From: Glossina fuscipes
Taxonomy: Eukaryota > Arthropoda > Insecta > Diptera > Glossinidae
Length of the DNA: 64,000 bases
Assembly (NCBI RefSeq): GCF_014805625.2
Contig: NW_023998421.1
Coordinates: 6,765,426-6,829,425, forward strand
Reading direction: 5' to 3'
The translations under genes were made by a program, and so were the position numbers. The notes beneath the pieces were generated by a model. That model saw only the letters and a list, made by a program, of their open reading frames with translations. It had not been told where the DNA came from and did not search any database. Of the stretch, positions 47,841-60,103 are shown one piece after another (positions within the stretch are counted from its first letter, which is position 1; each line of letters opens with the position of its first letter).

Positions 47841-50800
47841 TATATCTTTTTTAATAAATTATTTTTTTATTTTTTTATCTGTGCAAGCAGTTTTACTTGC
47901 TATTCGAATGACGACAATTTAAGAAAAACATTCTCCGCACTTATGAACACTCGGAAAGTAGGACTGGCAGATACCGTTTTAAGGGCAAAGACCAGGAATA
48001 CCTTTTGAATCGATCCTATTGAATGTACGTAGTAACTGTAGAAGGGGAATCACGCAATGGAAGCAGCTAGCCATGGATCTGTTGACATTGTAGTTATAGA
48101 CACAAAAATTTCTTTTAGTCACAGTGTAGGTACAAGTACTTTCAGCTAAATGTGTCGCTTAATAATGTAACTGAATTGTTCATGAATTATCCATCAATTA
48201 AGTAACGACATAATATGAATATGAATAATATATAATGAATATAAACATCTAATGGCTACTGTGCTAGCTTGTGGATTGAATGAGAGCATTTATCAAATCA
48301 TGGATGTGAATCGTTATGCATAAGACAGACAGACAACGCAATTTCGATGTGTCAACTTCCAATTAGACAAAGAAAAGATCGACGAGCGCAGATACATAGA
48401 CTTCTCGAGAAATTTCTTCCTCTTATATTTTATTTCATTTTATTTATTTATTTTTTTTTTAATTTGCAAGTTTCCATCATTAGCGCCAAACATTTACTTT
48501 TTTTCCGTCCATATACGTTGTAAAGCGTAGACGTAAGAATTGTTATTGCAAGTGCAACTGTTTTTTTGGTTTTCCATTCTGATTTCGAAGCAAAAGTTTT
48601 TGTATATATATATAAAAAGAAAAAAAATACATATGTGTGCACATAGGTACAAGTGTTTTTACATATGTCGACAACATTTACCTTCCGATAAGACTAGGTA
48701 AGTGGCCAATGTAAATAAATATAACAAAGGTAAGCCTCTTTTCAAACATGTTCAAAGGAGAATATATTGTAATGGTTGCAAAGTGTACAAGGGGACATCA
48801 CACATTAGGTGTATTATGGTGCACCTTAAATAGTGTTTCGGCTGCTTTTGTCTATTTAGCTGCCCGCTTTTTTATTGAATTCATTGTTCAGGCAAGTAGT
48901 AACTTCATTCTTCCCACCTCTGACCAGAACAACATCGAAAGACAATGATGCATGTAAGAAAGTTGTCTGTGAAAATTTGGAAAGTAAAACCTATTACATG
49001 TGCTATTTAAATTTTCAACTAAAGTTTTGAACACATCCACGTCTATCCATTCATCTGTCTGTTAATATTATGACTGCAACATCATTCTCTTTGCCGTATA
49101 TATATTCGCCAACATATCTATGCAGTAAGTAATGTTGTTTGCCTAACAATGTCTCGATTATGCTACATTTGATAGGTTGAAACGTTGAGCTATGGACTGC
49201 TTGCTGCTAAAAAGCAAATAATAGAAGAGTATAGAGAGGTTTAGTTCTATGCGAATACGTCTTCTAATTTCATTAAACTTCCCAAACGGGATTTATTTCA
49301 ACTAACATGCTCATGTGCATCAGCATGTGAATATCTGCAGCCCGTGAGTAGAGTTTCTTCTTTGCAACATACCAGGTTGTTATCATTTTTTGGTGCAAGG
49401 AATGGACATCGCCTTAGAATGGATAGGTATTTCAACGAATTATGAATATTTTATTACACTCTTGGTTGTACTGCATACTGCATGATAACCAGAAAGTAAA
49501 ATCATACTTGACCAAGGCAACTTTTTCTTTTGAGTGGCAACATTTGTTGTTAACCTACTTGCTTGGAAACCATTCTGTGAACTTTTTATTTTAATTGTGT
49601 TTTTACTAATGACGCGAAAACATTTTATTATTTATGTATTTGTGTTCATTATTATTTCGCTGTTGACTTGGTCGATTCGAGTGATATTATCTCCCGCTAG
49701 TCACTATTTAGTGACTGACTTTGATGGCACGCAATGTCGATGAGCTTTGCTTCGACAACGGCTATCTTAAGTTTCCTACTGCCTTAGTAAATCTTCACAC
49801 GTGATACACGATTGGTATTTTTGCGTTTGGTTCTTTTTTTAAACTTCCATTTCCAAAGACGCCCTTATACTGATGAGAAAACAAAAAAAATAAATTTTAT
49901 TTATGCCGGCGAACACATGTTTGTAAACAGACAAACTCGGTTTTTTGCATTATTATTCCTACTACTGAGATTGTAAAGTTGACATTACCGCACAGCTTTC
50001 TACCGTATCTCATAGTCTTCTGCCTCCTTACTCCTAGTCGATTTCTCTTGTACAAAATCGGGAAATGTCCGACATTGCAAAATTTCATTCACATTCATAA
50101 ATAAGCTTTAATCTTCTAACTGTTACGGTAGCGTAATATTGATTGATGTGTGGATTACTTTTGAAATCGCTGACATTTGCATACACAAGCAGCTTCGACG
50201 ACAATTGCATGTAACATCTAATGATACACACTATGTCAGTTGAACTTGAAACAAAATGAGATATAAATCATAAACATCATGTCGTAATATAGATGATAGA
50301 AAGGTATATAAATATATCTCCGTATTCATAAGGCATTCAAAAAGAAACATTTTCTCACTAATTTTTCTTTCTAAGGATATTTAAGACAGAAAGGTCTTTA
50401 GAATTCTGAGAGAAGGGAAATAATCACCTTAGATGCTGCTCATTGCAAAGCCTTCGAAAAAAACAAAATTTAAGAGTGCCGAGAGAGGGGATGGAAGATG
50501 TTTACTGTTATAGTAATTTTTATTTTATCAACGTTTTCCTATGACCTTTGTGCCTTTCACTCAAAAATTTATGTGTGTTCATCCACAACGCATGAGAATT
50601 TTATAATAATTGAATTTTTGATATAAAATGAAAAGGAAACTTTGAATGATTGGGCCTTTTTTACACATCTCAGCGCATTTTCGGTGGCTGCTGATATGCT
50701 GAACAACAGACGAAGAAGAAGTAAGCTTTGAATATTACCAAAAATAGCAAAGCATATTAAAGTTTGAAATGACAAGTTAACATATTATTCGATTGCAAAA

Positions 50801-51169
50801 GCTGGTAATATCTATACGCAATACAAAGAAAAGTTTAATTTTTCACGCATTGTATAAACTATTTAAATAATAACAATACTTCGTAGCACAGCCCGGAAAC
50901 TTGAGATCAAATAGTCAGAGAACGTGAAATCGGATGAATAGAGCAAGCCATAATATAGGCATAGCCCAGCGCGACTAAGTGTCTCAGTAGACGGAAAAGT
51001 ACACTAAGTTTCTCCATATTATACGCACCAAACATTTTCGTAAAAGAGAAAATTAAGGAAATACATAAGAGATTCGTCTTCAAAAACATTGTATCATTCT
51101 AACGTTTACGTCAAGTAGAGTCTTCAAATCCTCACTGTCTGTCTAAATATCGAACTACGGACTTTTTAG
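47841..51169. other. AT-rich DNA, nothing recognised
   Basis: Short open frames only (for example 48748-48948 and 49534-49743). A CTGT-containing stretch near 49040 and its like near 48330 are too short to assign. Confidence 0.5.
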
Positions 51170-51480
51170 TTTTTAGGCCCACACTTAAGTGCCACTTTAA
51201 GAATATTGGAGGCTCCATGAAACGGACGCACGTGTTGTTGCTATCATTGCTAGGTAGTTCGTGAGATAGGAGAAGGAAGGAGTCACGGAAACTCCACGGA
51301 TGGTGACAACTGAAAGAAATGCACGTGCTTTACCTTTGTAAAAACAAACGGACCGACCGGGCAGATCTTAAGTCCTGAGCCATTATGAATCCTACCCTAC
51401 CTATGGTCGCCTTCGTCCCATGCTTGATTGGGAGATCCCGAAGTACGGTTCGACAACCCCCAAGCTACTTTCCTCTCAAC
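51170..51480. other. GC-richer island, unassigned
   Basis: G+C is clearly above the surroundings. TACGGTTCGACAACC (51445-51459) resembles a Pol III B box but no A box lies 30-50 bases upstream. GATCCCGAAGTACGG lies just before it. A T run of about 14 bases follows at 51499-51512. It may be the remnant of a transposable element or of a retrocopy. I recognise no family. Confidence 0.35.
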
Positions 51481-54204
51481 AAGAAAAAACAATAATTTAT
51501 TTTTTTTTTTTTATATTCGTACCATTATATATACATGCTTTTGTTTCATTACATTGATTATCTTATATTTGATATGGATATTGCGGAGATATATCGATCA
51601 AACTTATTTTTACACTTGACCCAGAAGTGGTTGCTAGCATTTACTTTTTTTGGTAGCAATACATTCCGTTGGCTAAATTTGCTGAATTCGTAGCAGCGAA
51701 CTAAAACTTCTCCACTTTATACATACGATGCTCGATCTCGGCTTCGATCGCCAAACTTTCGCGGCAGCGTAATTAAGAATTGCTTTAACAAATGTTTTTG
51801 CATTCAAATAGAATATATGTTCATCTAATCTTTCTCGGCTTCCATCAAACAGGAAAAAGTTACCGCTGTTATCAGATAAAGTCACATCATAGCATGTCAT
51901 TCTTACTACAGGCAATTGGATAAACCGGTTTGTTACGTTTTGCAAAACTCTTATTTTTCTACTAGCGGCCCGAATAACAGATTTTAAGCATTATGCGTAA
52001 CGCGTCACTATATAGTCTTTATGTTCAAACGGTGAAACGCTAACTTACGTACGTAGTTGTAGCACGATCTTTCGTCTTGATCATTTTACTGTAAACTCAT
52101 TTACATTTAACATGCACACATATATAACTTTTAGAAGTCATCGAGTTCGTATAATATTGAAAGTGAGAAATTTATTGTCGGTTTACTCTCTCGGCACATT
52201 TAAGGGAGTTTTAATTTTAATTTACTTTAACGTTGTTTGTGTACATGCATATCTGCTTTCTATTTTTTTATAAACATATATTATCTTCCACGGAATCAAT
52301 CACATGATTTTCTTCTCTTTTTTATTTTAATTCACGAAAATCAATCAAAAAAATTTTCCACATCTTTTTTAACGATCGTCGCGGAACTTTTATGCGACCG
52401 TCCAACACAATCTTTTAAATATATTTTTGTTTTAACGTATTCAGAAATAATTAAGAGTTTTTATTAAAATATTTTAAATTTTAGGTACACTTTATAATCT
52501 GTATACTTTTTCATCCCTTTTAACATTTCTCTTTTTGCCTATCACTCAACTCAATCAAACAAGCCTCGCCCTGTCTCATCGCACGTTTACAATACTCCCC
52601 AAAACATCATTAATTTATCAACGAGAGACATTAACAGCCTTGCATTCTACAGGGTTGCATTTGTAACAAATATTACAAAATTAAACGACGGTTCTACAAT
52701 ACACAACTCATGATTATTGACTGTAGAGTCGCTAACAATTTACGAACTATTTAGATATAACTAAGACAAAAATTAGTTCATTCAAATTTCAAAGTGAGAC
52801 CACATGCAAAGCATGATTCACTATGTCACCTTCACTATTGCTGCATCTCTTCGACGAGATACTCCATGAATCGAAAACATTTTGAAAATAAAACGCTATT
52901 TGCATATGTGTCTACTGCTACCTTTATTGTAAATACATCCAGACATATCAAGTAACTTGCGTATTTGGTGAAAAGAGACGTGTAGATGAAAGAAAGACTT
53001 TGTTCAATTTTACAAAGCAGAGTAAATTCTGTGTTTTAGATCTTTATGGTCTTTGGGTTGGAGAACAAGAACTTTATAATTCTGAAGCTACATGAATATG
53101 CTTAAGATTCATTTTAAAGGTAAATTTTACATTCGTAAATAATTACGTTATTATATATATATACACGAATACATAAATACACGAAGTAGTTGTCATACGC
53201 ATAATATCACAAGTTTGTTGGATGATAAAGAACTCGATTAAAGGATTGTTTCGTACATTGTCAACTTGGTCTTGTGCTGACAGAAAAACTATGCAGCTTT
53301 CGCTTCACTATTTCAATGATTATAAGAAAAATAATTTTAAACTTTTAAGGGCTTTTCATAAATTCGATTTGCGGCATGAGAGAAACACTTCCAACTACTT
53401 TTCTAAAAAAGTTTTAATAACTCTAATGAATAATCAAACTTATGTTGCCAAACGTAGCTAGAAACGCTGCAATTTCAAAAGAAGGCAAGGGAATCGCAGG
53501 TGAGAAAATTGAAAACTTTACACTGAAAAGTAATATATGTACATATTTCTTCATCTTCGGATTTAATTTTTAAGGCTCAGAAATGAAACAATTGTGCATT
53601 GTATCTTCCTCTCTTCATAGTAGACGTAAAAATCGATTTCTCTGATACCTATTAAATAGTAAACTTATATAAGAGTCGGTTTTCCTGATTTTTAAAATTT
53701 AGTTCGCAAAATCTTATGAAGGTTTTGAATTTTCTTTTCACATTTTTTAGAAAATTCGAAGCTTCACCTGAGTCAACAGAGAAAGTTTTTTTCTCTCAAA
53801 ATTTTGTAGCGGTTTCTCCACTTTATTCAGGAGGCTGTTGCTTTTTCTTCGCCTTGTGATCATAGTTCGCTGGTGTATGTTTTCTAAAAGGTTAATACTT
53901 ATTTTAATGGTTTTTTCTTAACTTCACGGTAGGTCGTAACCTTGCAGAGACAACGGCGGAAAATTCGAAAAATATGGGCTATCCGCACATAGATAAATGG
54001 TTCACGGTATAAAAAGTTGAACCAATGTGGGCACGTTTCTCGGTTTGTCTGTAGTTTTTACGAATTTCTGTCCACATGCTGAAACAACCATTTCCTCAGC
54101 TAAAAAATCCAATCGATGAGCTTTTAGAAAATAAATTTAAGTCCCAATGTCTTGATTTGGGTTACGGTTCGTCCCAGAAAAAATGGAGCTTTCTCATTTG
54201 TTAG
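51481..54204. other. AT-rich DNA, nothing recognised
   Basis: A short (TA)n run at about 53152-53162. Open frames are short. Confidence 0.55.
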
Positions 54205-54525
54205 TCGTTCTATACCACATCCGGAAGTGGGCGACATCCAGAAGCAGTTGATATGAACTTTTCAGTATGCCGGTCACTTTCTAAATCGAGTTCAGCTTGT
54301 CTGTCCGCCTACTATTTTTCTGTGCGACCTAGAGGTCACAAATTTGTGATATACTGTGATGAAATTTGGTACAGGGACGTGTTTTGTCAAACGAGCAAGC
54401 ACTATTGAAAGTGGTTCGGATCGAACAAGTATTTCGACCACTTCCCTTATAACTTTATATGAATATCTCTAGGATGATGTGGGATATTTAATGTTGACTC
54501 ATGGTCTCCTATAGTGTTTTTACTT
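54205..54525 (+). repeat. Dispersed repeat family A, copy 12
   Basis: The left end is shortened: TATACCACATCCGGAAGTGG is followed directly by GACATCCAGAAGC. Then come GAGTTCAGCTTGTCTGTCCG, TGTGATGAAATTTGGTACAG and GGACGTGTTTTG. GTGGTTCGGATCGAAC and CCACTTCCCTTATAAC follow. The right end is GATGTGGGATATTTAATG and CTCCTATAGTGTTTTTA. Confidence 0.85.
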
Positions 54526-55544
54526 CTTTTTATTCAACTGGATGGCTTACGGTTAAGTATTTCATACATTCTGTGCATAGGTGGATAGATAGTTAGTTAA
54601 ACAGAAAAAAAAACCTAATGTAATTTTCCACTTCAAACAGTCCTCCATTTACATTACATTTTTTCTGTAGCAAATTTTGCGGTAAGTATGGTTAACAATG
54701 TTTCCAAGTGAAATTATATAAAATTTTGTAAATAGTCCGGAAATTTGCTTATGCACATGTCACAAAGGTATATGACACATACTTATCGCTACTGAACACG
54801 AATATCATATCTTTTATGCTTACTAAGTGCTAAGAATTACGTACACGCATATCCGGGTATAAATATATGCAATAGTATGTGTGAGCAACGTTGTAACAAA
54901 TTGCAGTCATTTAATGCATGACATAACTCTTAATGTCGATCCCATATACGACCTATATACGAAATTACTAGGAATTAGGTTTCACCAGAAAGCTTATGTT
55001 GTCATACCATTCAACTTGAAATTGCAACCCATAAGTAGCCAAGATGAATAAATACGGAAGCAGCATGAACTTTGTGTGATATCGATAGCGTGGTCAGTGT
55101 CCAAGTATCGTTGACGTATTAACATTGCATACAACTTTGTATTGTAAATCTTAATAGGAAATTTTGTGGCTTAAGAGCAATTTATTGATTAGCTAAGTGA
55201 CTTTAAGTGCTCTAAGACTTTTCCAAATCTTACCCTACGCAATACTTTCACAAAAAGGTCATTTACGTTTATGAATTGCATTTAATTTATTAAGAGCCGT
55301 TTATGTAAACCTGATTGAAGTATTCCCTTCTACTGCAGATCTTCGTTATACTTTAAAATTTAATTGAATTTATTTGAGTTCGACTTTCATTCTAACATAA
55401 TTTGCATTTTCATCTTCAAAGGAAAATTTAAAGATTTGATTATAAAAAGCGCGAAATAAGTTATGCAAATTTTTAAAAACTAAACGATGCAATGCCGTAC
55501 AATGAAGTACCCTACATCACCCGAAACATTTTAATATCATATAG
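54526..55544. other. AT-rich DNA, nothing recognised
   Basis: No gene or repeat is supported. Confidence 0.5.
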
Positions 55545-55812
55545 ATTTTCTTTCTTTTTTTTTTTTTTAATATGACTAACCGTTCAGGGGATGTTCCCTG
55601 TCCGCATAATCCGGTGACTGTTAGAGGAAGTAGAAAGAAATAGGCGGGCGGTCGTCGCAGCTTGCTGGGTGCGTAGCCAACTTGAACTCTTAACCGTTTC
55701 CTTAAGGGCGGCCTGTTCACGCAAGACAGATTGCATGCACCGATTAGGACTACGACGTCTAGATGCTCTCGTCCGTGCTCTGCCAATCAAAGGATTTCTA
55801 AGAGGAAATCCT
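55545..55812 (-). mobile_element. SINE-like element, family C, copy 4 (longest)
   Basis: On the minus strand an A-box-like TGGCAGAGCACGG (from 55785) is followed about 45 bases later by GGTGCATGCAATC (55741-55729), a B-box-like motif. About 40 bases further on is a second B-box-like AGAGTTCAAGTTG (55690-55678), the one shared with copy 1. Then come CTACGCACCCAGCAAGC, a pyrimidine tract, the hairpin-forming CAGGGAACATCCCCTG (55590-55575), AACGGTTAGTCATATT and a tail of 14 A (plus-strand T run 55555-55568). At the 5' edge is a hairpin AGGATTT / AAATCCT (55791-55812). The minus-strand open frames here (for example 55584-55790) end in the same KG/TGxIP residues as the frame in copy 1, but this follows from nucleotide homology. 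Confidence 0.65.
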
Positions 55813-57039
55813 GTATACCTCCCCTTTGCCAGCGTCTAACCGTCATATCTCTTTGTCTTCTTTACATTTCATTAAGAAATATTGGTCAGAACAACTGCAA
55901 AAGATGAAAGCCCTTCTATATAAATTTTGCTTTTACAAATTTAAATTCAATTTTATTAAACAATCTTGAATCCTTTCACTATCAGTAAACAAATAAACTT
56001 AAGAGCATTCATTTGTTTAATTTGACCTTTAAAAAAAAATTACTGATCTATTTGCTTATATGAACTATGGCACTATAGATATACATCACTCACTGAATAC
56101 AACTTTTATACTATTCACTGGGTACGGGAAGAAAGGATAACACCACAGCATCAGCAATCGCTTGATGGTTGGCCATTGATTCAAATATGCCTTGAATATG
56201 AGTTCGAATCTTCACAAACATTGTCTCGTTTAACCAGCAATCCACGATGACTCATATAGATATGATATATGTATGCATGCAAACCCAATTTGTCGTCAGA
56301 GAATATAATTGTTATTTAGTCTCGGTGACAAAGGCGACATTTTTTAAGCACTCTGTCGATATATTGAATGAACATGAACGCTTCCTTTGTTCCTTACTTC
56401 ATTAGCAGAGATAAATTTTTTTTGCCGAGGGTATTTTCCTCTAGTTGCAAACCACTGGGAAGTAAAGCAAAAGTTTTCGTCGCCGTTATTTTTAATTGCA
56501 ATCAATTTAGTTTTTCCCTCAATAATTCTACGCTCTTTTCTTTGCTTGAAGCTATAAAGATCTTTCTTATATATTTCTTTATTTTCAACTACCGAGAATC
56601 AGATGTCGTAAAAACAATGACCATACATCAGCAAATGTTTTTTTTTTGTTTTTTTTATATCTATAAAACATTCAAGTTTGGTGTACAATTGTGAATCTCC
56701 AAGATTTTCCTTTTAAACGTCTGCGTAGGTTGACTTTTTGTTAGCGATTTCACATTGTCAATGTTTCACTTAGGATAAGGGATCACCACTGATCATTTAC
56801 TATGCAATTTTACATCAGCAATAGTGAAAGACAGTAATATATGGAGAGGAGAATAGTTCGAGGTCTACTTGCATACAATAACGATAGGTTTTGTTTTACG
56901 CAATTGTGATAGCAAAAAATCCTTTAAAAGATGTTTCAAAACAAGCGAATAAAGAAAGCTTTATAAATAATCTAAAAAAAGAAACATTTTTTTTCTGAAA
57001 TATTATTCAAAGTACGAAAACTAAATGTAAATTGTACAG
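55813..57039. other. AT-rich DNA, nothing recognised
   Basis: The open frame 56368-56694 (108 codons, plus strand) is F/N/S-rich without motifs and is not supported. No repeat copy was identified. Confidence 0.5.
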
Positions 57040-57475
57040 AATTTCGTGGCGAGGGTTTAACGTGGGTTCCTGCCTGTAAGGCTTAACCCCACGGTGGCCC
57101 AAACCACTTTTAAGCGTACTACGCCCCCTGGCGAGTTAGACAATCCCCACAGAGTAGGGGCCTAAACAGCACCAGAGTCCAGATCAGTTTATTGTGTATG
57201 GAACAATAAACCCCACTCCGGTGAGTGGCGAGGCCTAGCTGCACTCATTGTTCCATTTTAGCTAGGAACTCGCCAACCACAACCACCACGAGTACTCCCC
57301 GAAGGGCCGCACCCAGTAGTCAGGACTCACCAATTGATCAACTGACTGCTTCCGCCATAAGGCTTCCACTGTGCTTGTTGATCAATTACCACCTTTACCC
57401 GCAGGCATTCATGACATGTGTTCAAAAGTAAAAATAGGTAAAAGGGGAGAACTTATTCGTCATACCCCTTTTCCA
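57040..57475. mobile_element. GC-rich block with several inverted repeats, probably a mobile-element fragment
   Basis: This is the most GC-rich stretch of the window. It contains the hairpins TTTATTGT / ACAATAAA (57188-57210), CCACTC / GAGTGG (57213-57228) and CCCCAC / GTAGGGG (near 57144-57160). An 11-bp inverted repeat AATTGATCAAC / GTTGATCAATT encloses 34 bases (57332-57387). The frame 57225-57431 is P/T/S-rich (ARNSPTTTTTSTPRRAA) and opens without an early ATG. Such GC-rich, structured sequence is common in 5' parts of non-LTR retrotransposons, but I cannot assign a family. Confidence 0.35.
57396..57408. repeat. 13-bp direct repeat, left copy
   Basis: TACCCGCAGGCAT recurs exactly at 57684-57696. 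The two copies flank the 73-bp tandem duplication. They could mark two tRNA-like heads of the same element type, or a target duplication. Confidence 0.5.
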
Positions 57476-57480
57476 TTCTT

Positions 57481-57626
57481 GCATGTATTAATTAATTTAC
57501 CAGACATTTTCTTTCATTCGGCCAAAGGGAAAGCCGTCCATCAATTCCTTTTTGCATGTATTAATTCATTTACCAGACATTTTCTTTTATTCGGCCAGAG
57601 GGAAAGCCGTCCGTCAATTCCTTTAG
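57481..57626 (+). repeat. 73-bp tandem duplication, two units
   Basis: Unit 1 is 57481-57553 and unit 2 is 57554-57626. They differ at about 5 or 6 of 73 positions, so the duplication is much younger than the other repeats. Unit 2 contains TCCGTCAATTCCTTTA (57610-57625), identical to a conserved segment of small-subunit rRNA on the antisense strand. Confidence 0.9.
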
Positions 57627-57683
57627 CATAAATAGTGTAATTAATTTATTTATTTGTTACGACTTAAGAACAAGTCCATCATA

Positions 57684-57745
57684 TACCCGCAGGCATACGT
57701 GGCTTAGTGAGCGAGCTTCCTGACCCCCGTGGCTCCCAGTTTATT
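57684..57745 (+). other. tRNA-like segment (A-box and B-box-like)
   Basis: TGGCTTAGTGAGCG (57700-57713) matches the Pol III A-box pattern. GTGGCTCCCAGTTT (57729-57742), about 30 bases later, resembles a B box. No acceptor stem or clear anticodon arm can be built, so it is not a functional tRNA gene. It is probably a SINE head or a tRNA relic. Confidence 0.35.
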
Positions 57746-60077
57746 TTGCAAAGCCTTATGGCACACTTTGGGCGTTTGTTAAAAACAACCGTACTTGCTT
57801 CGGATTGCACAGTGAGAAGTTTTGCTTAAGCGAGAAGCTTGTGAGCTTCTTGCAACAACTTTTCTATATCTTGAGTGACAACAAGGAAATTTAACGCCAA
57901 AGCCTAACACAAAGCAAACGTTTTACTATTGTCTAGCGCTTAACTCAATCTTGATGAACAGAAAAACATTGTTCATCAAAAGGTATTGTGTTTAATTAAT
58001 AATACTCGTTAAAGATACTGACGGGGATTACAGTACTAAAAAAACAACTTTTGAAAAAAACATGTATTGCCTTTAATTCAAAATCATGCACGACGTCTTG
58101 CTCTCATCGTATGAATAAAAAATGCATTTGCGATGATTTCCTTAAATTTCTTGCAGTTGTGTTCGCTGATGTACGTATTTCATAATTGCATTTTAAAGCA
58201 AAATATATGCCAGTTGTGAGGACCAAAACTAACCGCATCGATGCGAAGGAATGCATTCTGCACAACTTACTATGTACAATGATTTAAATAATTAATTGAT
58301 CGCATATGCAGTGCAGGAGGAGAGTTGATTTAAATTGGAAAAATAAATGAAAGAACCGGACAAAAGTAAAAAAGCGTTAATAAGTCAAGTGAAACGGCAA
58401 ATGCAACAACAAATAATTAATTTTCCTCATTTTGCAGAAGAAGTTACTTTGATAAATTTCTCTTCTTTTTCAAAAGGAAAGTTTTAATGAGCTACGCAAC
58501 ATATTTTTTCCGAGAACCTTTTCATTCATTTTTGCATCCTTTTTCTTTTAAAGCAAGTACTCATGAAAATTGGTCAAAAACAAGAAAGCGAGCAAACAAG
58601 ATAATAACAGATTTAACACATTGTCGCTTTCTACAGCACCTTCGTCCTTTTACGACAATTATGTCTATTTGATAAACATCGCAACTAGCACTAGAATTAT
58701 AAAAGGCTTCCCTCACGTAGTATCTTGCTTCGTTACTTTCGCACTTTTTGTCTTTCTTCTTTGTATGTTCATTTATTTAACATTGTTGGTTGTTGTACTA
58801 TTACTGGTATTGAATTTGCAATATTACTTGATTTATATAATGCAATAATGTGCGGTTATAGTTTTGGTCATTCAACGAACAACAATAAAAAAAAAATCGA
58901 TAATTTCCGCTAATAGCACTGATAATTAAAATTCATTACCCGAAGAAGAAATTTGTAATAATTGCATCGTTGCCGTGAAGCGTGAACATGCAAGAAGACA
59001 GTATTCAATTAAATTTGAGCAAATGATTGCGTTCATGCCATGTGCAGGAAATTTCATTGAACTCATTTAATAAAGTTGTCTTTTAAAGTTTTTTGACATT
59101 CCGAACGCTGAGGTTTCTTATTGCTTGCATTTAAAGGTAATCACAATGAATATTTTCTATCGCAAGATCTCGTAACTGGACCATAAACTAATTTGGTCAA
59201 CTCGCAGAAAAAGTGAGAGTTCTACTACCATTTATTCATTTTCCCAAAGAGACTCCACAAAATGTATCTATAGTTGGTCCGTACGAAATTCTGCAATGAT
59301 TTTACAATCACTAAATTTATCTCCGACTTTTCAGGATATACATAAGACATATGGTTTCAACTTATACCCGCGTATATATATATATAGTGTATATAGTGTA
59401 TATATATATATACATATATAGTGTATATAGTGGAAAAAAGTGATATTCAGCTAAACACATGTATACTCATTTTATTTATTTTTTAATCCTTTTTCTACCT
59501 TAATTTCTCTTTTAAGATTCGAATATTTTAAATGACTTATCGTTAAGTTCCACGTACCCTAATCATTAATATCTTCTGGGAATCCATGCTTCAATTAAAC
59601 ATTTAAATAAAATATTTTCCATTTAAGGCTTTGTTTTACATATAATTGATTTGCTGTAAATTACTTTTATATACATAAATATATACATCTACATCCGTTT
59701 ACATATTTCATATATGTATGTTGTAAATACACCTATATTGTTCAAGCTCAGGGCTGGGTTTTGTGTACGGGAGAAAACGAAATGGAAACATTTACATCAT
59801 CGCATTATCGAATCATCGCAAGAAACCGCACAATTTAATGAGTTCACCGAAAATATTGAAAAAAGTAGAAAAAGATATTACTTTTCATTTTGCATTGAAT
59901 GATATACGAAAAGCGCATTCAAAGATAATTTTTTCTCAGTAAAAATTATGATTATACCGCAGCCAGCAAGAACGGCAAACACATTTGCTGAGCGTTAAAA
60001 GAAGAAGAATATCAATGAATTCACGGCGTTAATTGAAATTTTCCATAGAAACGTTACTAATTAGCAACCTTGCAAAG
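57746..60077. other. AT-rich DNA with TA-rich run
   Basis: A hairpin AGAAGCT / AGCTTCT lies at 57833-57850. A TA-rich stretch at 59375-59432 repeats the unit TATAGTGTATATAGTG. The overlapping frames 58487-58913 are hydrophobic and without motif. No gene is supported. Confidence 0.5.
59375..59432. repeat. TA-rich tandem with TATAGTG units
   Basis: Runs of TATATA are interrupted three times by AGTG, giving a short higher-order pattern. Confidence 0.8.
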
Positions 60078-60103
60078 GAAGAGTGAGCATCTGCTCACTC
60101 TTC
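60078..60103. other. Perfect 12-bp inverted repeat, 2-base spacer
   Basis: GAAGAGTGAGCA and TGCTCACTCTTC are exact inverse complements separated by TC. This is the strongest short palindrome I found. It could form a cruciform or RNA hairpin, or be the scar of a small foldback event. No T run follows it. Confidence 0.7.

Noticed and set aside
56368..56694. Plus-strand 108-codon frame
   Set aside because: F/N/S/I-rich with no motif. It lies in T-rich DNA and is within chance given the number of frames in the window.
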